A DNA stretch of 10,899 nt, taken from positions 1-10,899 of the forward strand of contig DFDV01000176.1 of assembly GCA_002369025.1 (NCBI GenBank), written 5' to 3'. Shown in pieces: positions 6,265-10,899 of this stretch. The notes beneath the pieces are model-generated. The model was not told the DNA's origin. It searched no databases and saw nothing but the letters and a program-made list of their open reading frames with translations. Position numbers and translations under genes: made by a program. This stretch comes from Treponema sp. UBA3819. GTDB taxonomy: Bacteria > Spirochaetota > Spirochaetia > Treponematales > Treponemataceae. Each line of letters opens with the position of its first letter. Position 1 is the first letter of the stretch.

Positions 6265-7230
6265 TCATGAATCCCCCATGGCCCGCTCGAAATTTGCCGT
6301 CATGCTCTTAACGCTTGCGTCAAATTGTTTCTTTTCTTCCGCTGTCAGTTTCAGTTCAATTATTTCAGCAATACCCTCGTTGTTGAGCCTGCAGGGGACG
6401 CTGGCAAAGACATTGCTGTAGCCGTACTGTCCCTGTAAGAGGGTAGAGACAGGCAGAATCCTGTTTTCATCGCCAAAAATCGCTTTTACAACGTTTGCGA
6501 TGCTGGCTCCGATGCCGAATTCAGTTGAGCCTTTTCCACCAAGGATAATCCAGCCAGCCTTTTTTGCTTTCAGGGCGATTTCATTAAGGTCAGGCTTTCC
6601 AAACCGTTTCGGCTGCTCCTTTATCAGCTCCAGAAGTGGTTTTCCTGCTACGGTCACCAGACTCCAGGGGACAAACTGAGTCTCTCCGTGTTCGCTCAAA
6701 GCATAGGCCTGGATTGACTTCTGGTCGTAGCCGGTTACCTCGCTGATTGCCCTGCGGACCCGGGCGGTATCCAGAGTAGTGCTGGTGGAAAGAATGCGTT
6801 TTGGGTTCCAGTTCAGTTTTTCCTGCAGATAATGCGCCACAACATCGGCCGGATTTGAAATGTTTATTATAATTCCGTCAAAACCGCTTGCCTTGATTTT
6901 AGGCACAATATCCTTCAGAATCTCAAGTGTCGCCCCCAGAGTCTGCTGACGGTCGTTCTGGCCTGCCTTCATGTCTGGCAGAGGACCGGCAGCCACAATT
7001 AGAATGTCTGCGTCGGTAATATCTGCATAATCTCCTGCATAAACATTTACGTGCCGGTCAAGATAAGTGGATGAATCAAACAAATCCAGAGCCTGAGCCG
7101 CAGCTTTTTCCCTGTCTACATCGATGTACACGATTTCCTCTGCCAGTCCCTGCGAAATCAAAGCATATCCGCCGTGACTGCCCACATGTCCCGCCCCAAT
7201 TATGGCGATTTTTCTTCGGTTCAAACTCAT
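6265..7230 (-). CDS. NAD-dependent L-2-hydroxyacid dehydrogenase (lactate/hydroxyisocaproate type)
   Basis: This is a member of the lactate/malate dehydrogenase family, 321 residues, which reversibly reduces a 2-keto acid to the L-2-hydroxy acid. Visible are the NAD-binding loop IGAGHVGSHG (11-20) with the NAD-selecting aspartate D37 (VYIDVD), active-site arginine R94, NISNP with N126, D154 and R157 in TTLDTARVRR, and the catalytic histidine H181 in SEHG. The substrate loop (about 82-94, AGPLPDMKAGQNDR) is three residues longer than in ordinary lactate dehydrogenase and lacks the usual Gln-Lys-Pro-Gly pattern. That suggests a bulkier keto acid, as in L-2-hydroxyisocaproate dehydrogenase. The start ATG at 7230 has AGAGGA upstream; the open frame extends further into metI, but the extension matches no family sequence. 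It lies 26 bases after metI in the metN operon, so a keto acid derived from methionine is a plausible substrate. Plain L-lactate remains possible. Confidence 0.85.
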   Translation of the reverse strand: MSLNRRKIAIIGAGHVGSHGGYALISQGLAEEIVYIDVDREKAAAQALDLFDSSTYLDRHVNVYAGDYADITDADILIVAAGPLPDMKAGQNDRQQTLGATLEILKDIVPKIKASGFDGIIINISNPADVVAHYLQEKLNWNPKRILSTSTTLDTARVRRAISEVTGYDQKSIQAYALSEHGETQFVPWSLVTVAGKPLLELIKEQPKRFGKPDLNEIALKAKKAGWIILGGKGSTEFGIGASIANVVKAIFGDENRILPVSTLLQGQYGYSNVFASVPCRLNNEGIAEIIELKLTAEEKKQFDASVKSMTANFERAMGDS

Positions 7231-7256
7231 GTTGATTTCCTCTTTTTTTATACCGT

Positions 7257-7937
7257 TTAATGCCGGTTTCGCTTGATAATTCTGTTTCCGCCCAGCTGAA
7301 TCACATTGACCACAATCACCAGGACTACAATGGTAAGCCATGTGACGTCAAGCTGGTTGCGGTCGTGGCCGTACATAATCGCATAGTTTCCAAGTCCACC
7401 GGCACCAACAGCACCGGCCATGGCGGTCAGTCCAATCAGGCTTACTGTGGTGATGGTCGTTCCCCGTACAATGGGACCCACGCTTTCTTTCAGGTATACG
7501 CGGAAAATAATGTCAAAAGGCGAAAGTCCCATGCTCTCGGCGGCCTCAATCAGTCCGTCGTCAACTTCGGCAAGGGCAGACTCAATCTGACGACTAAAAA
7601 AAGGTACTGTCCCGAAAATCAAAGGAACAATCGCTCCCCGCACACCAATGGCAGTTCCCATAATCAGTCGGCTCAAGGGCATGACGCCGGTCAGCAAAAT
7701 GATGAAGGGAATCGAACGGAAAAGGTTTATCAGCTTGTCAAAAATCTGATAGACCACCCTGTTTTCAAGAATCGCTCCCTTTCTGGTCACGGTGATAATA
7801 ATGCCAATCAAGAGCCCCAGCACAAAACTAATAGCCCCCGACCAGAGTGTCATAATAAAAGTCTCTAAAAGTCCGTTAAAAAATCGTTCCGGGTGCTTTG
7901 CCACATTGGGCAGTATCGTCTCAATAAAATCAAGCAT
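7257..7937 (-). CDS. metI: Methionine ABC transporter permease MetI
   Basis: This integral membrane subunit of the methionine importer has 226 residues and about five hydrophobic segments, the normal MetI size. The N-terminus (WSGAISFVLGLLIGIII), FRSIPFIILL (73-82), the EAA loop at about 131-150 (EAAESMGLSPFDIIFRVYL) and the glycine-rich MAGAVGAGGLGNYAI stretch are all typical. Its ATG overlaps the metN stop by eight bases (ATGCTTGA), with GGAGG nine bases upstream inside metN, so translation of the two is coupled. It dimerises to form the channel and docks on MetN. Downstream, in place of the usual metQ, comes the hydroxyacid dehydrogenase gene. Confidence 0.94.
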   Translation of the reverse strand: MLDFIETILPNVAKHPERFFNGLLETFIMTLWSGAISFVLGLLIGIIITVTRKGAILENRVVYQIFDKLINLFRSIPFIILLTGVMPLSRLIMGTAIGVRGAIVPLIFGTVPFFSRQIESALAEVDDGLIEAAESMGLSPFDIIFRVYLKESVGPIVRGTTITTVSLIGLTAMAGAVGAGGLGNYAIMYGHDRNQLDVTWLTIVVLVIVVNVIQLGGNRIIKRNRH

Positions 7938-8973
7938 TTTTTAGTACCTCCACACCAACATCCATGGCGGCGATGTGTTTTAACGCGCGGTTAATCGTTT
8001 CTTCTTCTCCGCTGATGATTGCCACCGTTCCTCCGATCGGAGCATTCTGAACGATTTCAATCTCAGCGAAAATGATGTTTATAGTCACGTCATAGAGGCG
8101 TGAAATAGCTGAAATCAGTGGCTCAGATACATTCTTCTTTATGTAGGTAAACCGAACAAGTTTTTCATCCTTTTCAATGTGCACAACAGGTGAGTTTTCG
8201 GCTATTAGTTCTTCCACCTTCGACAAATTTGATGTAGAGCGGATAAAGCGTTTAGTCACTTCGTCCTGAGGGTTAGCAAAGATTGAGAAAACATCGCCCT
8301 GCTCAACAATTCGGCCTTTTTCCATCACGGCAACCTTATCACAGATTTCCTTGATGACTTCCATCTGATGGGTGATTATTACGATTGTAAGCCCCAGCTG
8401 GTCTTTGAGTTTTTTAAGAAGTTTTAAAATTGATTTTGTTGTGGTCGGATCAAGGGCGCTTGTAGCCTCATCGCACAAAAGAATATCAGGCTCATTGGCA
8501 AGGGCACGGGCAATGGCAACACGCTGTTTTTGTCCGCCGGAAAGCTGACTGGGGTAATTGTCAGCCTTTTCGTCTATTTCAACCAGTTTCAAAAGAGAGT
8601 GGACTTTTTCTGAAATCTCTCTCTTATTCAGTCCGCTCCGTTTTAATGGAAAAGCAACGTTATCAAAAACAGTGCGGCTTTTCATAAGATTGAAATGCTG
8701 AAAAATCATGCCGATTTTCTTGCGTTCTTCGCGAAGTTCCTTCTGGCTCAAGGCAAGAAAATCTTTTCCCTTTACGGTGACGCTGCCAGAAGTAGGACGA
8801 CCCAAAAGGTTGATTGTACGTACCAGAGTTGACTTTCCCGCACCGGAAAAGCCTATGATTCCAAAAATGTCGCCTTTTTCCACGGAGACGCAAGCGTTTT
8901 CAACGGCATTGAAAGTCTTACCGTCCTGAACAAAGGTCTTGGTTATGTCTTTTAGTTCAATAATTGTGTCCAT
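7930..8973 (-). CDS. metN: Methionine ABC transporter ATP-binding protein MetN
   Basis: This ATPase drives methionine import, 347 residues. Walker A is GFSGAGKST (41-49), the Q-loop FQHFNLM (91-97), the ABC signature LSGGQKQR (144-151), Walker B ILLCDEA (164-170) with E169 catalytic, and the switch histidine H202. A C-terminal NIL domain at about 265-345 (ending GGTVAIISGEEETINRAL and onward) is the methionine-sensing domain that in characterised MetN proteins shuts the transporter down when cytoplasmic methionine is high. The gene is thus probably controlled both at its operator and by product inhibition. The start has AGGA just upstream. It is the first gene of the metN-metI-dehydrogenase unit, with a short leader of about 20 bases that leaves no room for a riboswitch. 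Confidence 0.95.
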   Translation of the reverse strand: MDTIIELKDITKTFVQDGKTFNAVENACVSVEKGDIFGIIGFSGAGKSTLVRTINLLGRPTSGSVTVKGKDFLALSQKELREERKKIGMIFQHFNLMKSRTVFDNVAFPLKRSGLNKREISEKVHSLLKLVEIDEKADNYPSQLSGGQKQRVAIARALANEPDILLCDEATSALDPTTTKSILKLLKKLKDQLGLTIVIITHQMEVIKEICDKVAVMEKGRIVEQGDVFSIFANPQDEVTKRFIRSTSNLSKVEELIAENSPVVHIEKDEKLVRFTYIKKNVSEPLISAISRLYDVTINIIFAEIEIVQNAPIGGTVAIISGEEETINRALKHIAAMDVGVEVLKNA

Positions 8974-8999
8974 ACTATTCCTGATTAAAAAACCAGGTA

Positions 9000-9036
9000 A
9001 TATTATTCACATAATACCTAGTAAGTCAATAGGAAT
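9000..9036 (-). promoter_or_regulatory. metN promoter with operator over the -35 box
   Basis: TTGACT (9024-9029), 18 bases, then TAATAT (9000-9005) form a sigma70-type promoter with a predicted start near 8993. The shared operator ACCTAGT-N5-AATAGG (9016-9036, plus strand) covers the -35 box in the same register as at metQ. A weaker related palindrome, CCTGAT-N6-ACCAGG (8980-8997), overlaps the start region. It has one extra base between its arms and may be chance. The promoter begins within 30 bases of the upstream Fe-S gene stop, with no terminator visible between, so some readthrough is possible. Confidence 0.75.
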
Positions 9037-9056
9037 AATATATTTTTACAGCGAAT

Positions 9057-9923
9057 TTATTTCCCTGTCACGATAGCCTGATTTGGACAGGCGGTCTTGC
9101 AGTCTCCGCAGCGGATGCAGTCGGCAGAGTTGGGATTTTGCCAGACGGGGATGTCCAGTTTGCAGGTTTTCTGGCAGGCACCACAGCCGGTGCATTTTGT
9201 GCTGTCAATTGTAAAGCGGTAGAAAGAAAATTTATTGAAAATGCCGTAAATTGCTCCCAGGGGACAGACATAGCGGCAGAAGGGCCTGTAGATGATGACT
9301 GCAGAAAAGAGGGTAATAAGCAGGATGATAAGTTTAAAGCGGAAAATAAAACCGGCCGCTTCCCTCATGGCAGAGTTCAGCAGGACCAGGGGAATACCGC
9401 CTTCAAGGGTTCCGACCGGGCAGATCCACTTGCAGAACCAGGGCTGACCAAGGCCGGTAAAATCTGCAATAAAAGCCGGAAGCAGGAGGACGAAGACTGA
9501 GAGAAAGACAAAACGAAGATAACGGAGGGCCTTTTCTCCGGGAAGGCGGCGGATTTTTTTTACAAAGGGAATCTTATAGATTAAATCCTGAATGAGGCCG
9601 AATGGACACAAAAAGCCGCAGACAAAGCGTCCCAGAAAGGTGCCGAAGAGAACAAGAAGTCCGGTCACATAGAGGGCAAGTTTGTAGTCCCGGCTGTTCA
9701 GGGTCGCCTGAAGGGAACCGATGGGGCAGGCACCTAATGCGCCCGGACAGGAGTAGCAGTTCATGCCTGGTACGCAGATTTTTTTGCTGACTCCGGTAAA
9801 AATCTTTCCCCTGGCAAAGCCCCGGATATAGCCGTTTGAAAGAGCGGCAAAAGAAGCCTGAATGATGAGACGTATGCGATTATGCTGCTTCATTTTTTCT
9901 GCGGCTGAGAGCCTTTTTTTCAT
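9057..9923 (-). CDS. NapH-like polytopic membrane 4Fe-4S protein
   Basis: This 288-residue membrane protein has several hydrophobic segments (about 84-98, 136-155, 195-212) and many cysteine motifs. These are C50, C56, C59 and C66 (VPGMNCYSCPGALGACPIG), CGFLCPFG (102-108), CKWICPVG (164-171) and CRYVCPLG (216-223). A C-terminal pair of ferredoxin-type clusters follows: C244-C247-C250-C254 and C269-C272-C275-C279. This is the NapH/MauN/CcoG-like pattern of proteins that pass electrons across or along the cytoplasmic membrane. It starts one base after the CXXC mini-protein gene and belongs with the TlpA-like gene. The likely role is feeding electrons to an extracytoplasmic thiol or metal-handling step. 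The partner and direction cannot be read from the sequence. No ferredoxin or nitrate reductase genes are nearby, so a Nap role is not supported. Confidence 0.88.
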   Translation of the reverse strand: MKKRLSAAEKMKQHNRIRLIIQASFAALSNGYIRGFARGKIFTGVSKKICVPGMNCYSCPGALGACPIGSLQATLNSRDYKLALYVTGLLVLFGTFLGRFVCGFLCPFGLIQDLIYKIPFVKKIRRLPGEKALRYLRFVFLSVFVLLLPAFIADFTGLGQPWFCKWICPVGTLEGGIPLVLLNSAMREAAGFIFRFKLIILLITLFSAVIIYRPFCRYVCPLGAIYGIFNKFSFYRFTIDSTKCTGCGACQKTCKLDIPVWQNPNSADCIRCGDCKTACPNQAIVTGK

Positions 9924-9924
9924 A

Positions 9925-10077
9925 TCAGCCTATTCCTATACATTCCATGCAGATGTGGGTTGCTTTTTTAAAGACCGTTGCAACTTCTCCCCGGAAGATT
10001 CCCCCAAGCAGGAGGGCAATTCCGAGAGAGAGAAGAATGAGACGAATCAGCAGGGGATGTTTTTTCAGAAAAGTCAT
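9925..10077 (-). CDS. CD1871A-like 50-residue membrane protein with C-terminal CXXC
   Basis: This short gene encodes MTFLKKHPLL followed by a single hydrophobic segment (about 9-29), a short basic linker and the ending HICMECIGIG, with C43 and C46 forming a CXXC pair. This matches the small family named after CD1871A of Clostridioides difficile, which typically sits between a TlpA-like gene and a 4Fe-4S membrane protein gene, as here. Its ATG overlaps the TlpA-like stop as ATGA, and its TGA is one base from the next ATG. It has no ribosome binding site of its own, so translation is probably coupled. The two cysteines are candidates for thiol exchange with the TlpA-like protein or for metal binding; the function is unknown. 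The conserved context, start, stop and composition make it real despite its length. Confidence 0.85.
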   Translation of the reverse strand: MTFLKKHPLLIRLILLSLGIALLLGGIFRGEVATVFKKATHICMECIGIG

Positions 10078-10595
10078 TTTTTCAGCAGGTTGTCAATGAT
10101 TTTCTGCCAGTCTTTCTGACTTTTTGCCCCCATATAGATTTTACCGACGATTTTGCCTTCTGAGTTTATGAAAAAGGTTGTTGGAACTGCCTGAATATTG
10201 CTCAAAAGGGCACCATCGTCATACATGTCTTCTGTAGGAACGATGTGGGTGTAATATGCACCCGTTTGGGAAATGATGTCGTCGGCATCTGCTTTTGCCT
10301 GAGGAAGAATTTTTCCGTCGTCATCAACCAGATCGATAATGACGCCCACAACTTCAACGCCTTTGTCCTTGTTTGCTTCGTTGAGCTTGGCAAGGTCCGG
10401 CATTTCTCCGATACAGGGCGGACAGAAGGTTCCCCAGATGTTAATCATGGTGATTTTGTTTTTTGCAAACATGCTGTCAGAAATCGCTTTTCCTTCCAAT
10501 GTGACAGACTTAAAGGAAATTTTTTCTCCGGCCTTCTGGGCAAAGGTCAGTGCTGCCACTGTCATCAGGGCAAAAATCACAAAAAGTTTTTTCAT
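10074..10595 (-). CDS. Exported TlpA/ResA-like thioredoxin-fold protein
   Basis: This is a periplasmic thiol-disulfide oxidoreductase of 173 residues. The signal peptide is MKKLFVIFALMTVAALTFA (1-19), followed by the redoxin fold with active site WGTFCPPC (54-61; C58 and C61) and the cis-proline loop AVPTTFF (P138). The CPPC pair fits TlpA/ResA reductases. The ATG at 10595 has GGAGG five bases upstream and starts directly at the signal peptide. An earlier in-frame ATG at 10637 would add 14 polar residues ahead of it and is unlikely. It lies 54 bases after the HMA gene, where TATAAT (10620-10625) is present without a convincing -35 box. No CcdA/DsbD reductant gene is in the window; the 4Fe-4S membrane protein may do that job. 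Substrates could be haem-protein, metal-site or peroxide-related thiols. Confidence 0.9.
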   Translation of the reverse strand: MKKLFVIFALMTVAALTFAQKAGEKISFKSVTLEGKAISDSMFAKNKITMINIWGTFCPPCIGEMPDLAKLNEANKDKGVEVVGVIIDLVDDDGKILPQAKADADDIISQTGAYYTHIVPTEDMYDDGALLSNIQAVPTTFFINSEGKIVGKIYMGAKSQKDWQKIIDNLLKK

Positions 10596-10649
10596 AGTAG
10601 CCTCCATGTGCTCATTGTAATTATAGTGTGATTTCAATGCTAGTCGTTT

Positions 10650-10865
10650 TTAGTTCATTTTCACAAATTCATAGCCGGCATTATTTATGGCAGCCTTGAC
10701 TTTTTCTTCGTCCAGACTTGCACCTGCTTTGAGTGTGATGACGGCCTTTTTATTTTCATGGCTTGCCACTGCAGATTCAACGCCGTCCAGGGCTTCCAGT
10801 GCCTTTTTAACATGCATTTCGCAGTGCTGGCACATCATTCCATTGATTTGGACTGTCTTTTCCAT
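10650..10865 (-). CDS. CopZ-like HMA-domain metal-binding protein
   Basis: This cytoplasmic heavy-metal-associated domain protein has 71 residues, the usual size of a free copper chaperone. The metal-binding loop is GMMCQHC (9-15; C12 and C15), followed by the ferredoxin-like beta-alpha-beta-beta-alpha-beta pattern (HVKKALEALDGVESA, KKAVITLKAG, DEEKVKAAINNAGYEFVK). The aromatic in GYEF near the end is also typical. GGGAGG lies five or six bases before the ATG. It probably carries Cu(I) to a P-type ATPase or to an exported acceptor. No copA is visible, but the sequence ends 34 bases upstream, so one could lie outside. Its position just ahead of the TlpA-like gene suggests a link between metal delivery and thiol reduction outside the membrane. 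Confidence 0.9.
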   Translation of the reverse strand: MEKTVQINGMMCQHCEMHVKKALEALDGVESAVASHENKKAVITLKAGASLDEEKVKAAINNAGYEFVKMN

Positions 10866-10899
10866 TTTTTCCTCCCTTTGCCGGCTTACAGTCTTTGCC

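Noticed and set aside
7231..7341. Extended N-terminus of the hydroxyacid dehydrogenase
   Set aside because: The extra 37 codons overlap metI and match nothing. The ATG at 7230 has a good ribosome binding site and begins just before the NAD-binding motif.
7260..7868. Long plus-strand open frame opposite metI
   Set aside because: It is exactly antisense to a well-supported MetI gene, and its translation is polar and low in family-like features.
8974..9056. SAM or T-box riboswitch ahead of metN or metQ
   Set aside because: The metN leader is only about 20 bases and the metQ leader about 77, mostly operator and ribosome binding site. Neither shows the conserved cores of those riboswitches.
1..10899. 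Mobile element, prophage, CRISPR array or RNA gene
   Set aside because: I saw no transposase, integrase, phage gene, terminal repeats, regularly spaced repeats, tRNA cloverleaf or rRNA-like segment. The content is transport and metabolism.

Overview
The window is a bacterial chromosomal stretch in which every supported gene lies on the minus strand, so it is transcribed from high to low coordinates. The style suggests a host- or gut-associated Treponema-like spirochaete: short 'MKK...AALTFAQ' type signal peptides, a moderate base composition with AT-rich promoters, and diderm-type periplasmic transport proteins. This assignment is inference from gene style. There is no rRNA or other phylogenetic marker in the window.

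Right end (10865 to 9057): a compact set encoding a CopZ-like HMA-domain metal-binding protein, an exported TlpA-like thioredoxin-fold protein, a 50-residue membrane protein ending in a CXXC motif (CD1871A-like), and a NapH-like polytopic 4Fe-4S protein. The last three genes overlap or nearly touch (ATGA overlap, then one base between stop and start). This looks like a unit for metal, thiol and electron handling at the cytoplasmic membrane.

Middle (8973 to 2581): a methionine-type ABC transporter split into two transcription units. Unit one is metN-metI plus an NAD-dependent L-2-hydroxyacid (lactate-like) dehydrogenase. Unit two is the metQ binding protein, a GlcD-like FAD-dependent 2-hydroxyacid dehydrogenase, and a methionine/kynurenine-type class I aminotransferase. 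The aminotransferase reading frame is intact except for one in-frame TAA at codon 124. The set would allow uptake of methionine-like compounds and interconversion of amino acid, 2-keto acid and L- and D-2-hydroxy acid; this pathway is my inference.

Left end (2329 to 99): a polar amino acid ABC transporter with a binding protein closely resembling the cysteine-binding CjaA protein, followed by two HisM-type permeases. No ATPase gene is present, and the unit ends at a perfect 14-bp inverted repeat that is a likely terminator.

The most notable non-coding signal is a shared palindromic operator, ACCTAGT-N5-AMTAGG. It occurs four times and only at the three promoters in front of metN, metQ and the cysteine-type binding protein. 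At metN and metQ it covers the -35 box; at metQ (second copy) and the cysteine-type gene it lies just after the predicted transcription start. The three units therefore look like one sulfur amino acid regulon controlled by an unseen repressor. The two spacers with most sequence outside genes are 6035-6264 (promoter and two operators) and 2330-2580 (promoter, operator and a GC-rich hairpin cluster). No gap exceeds 300 bases.
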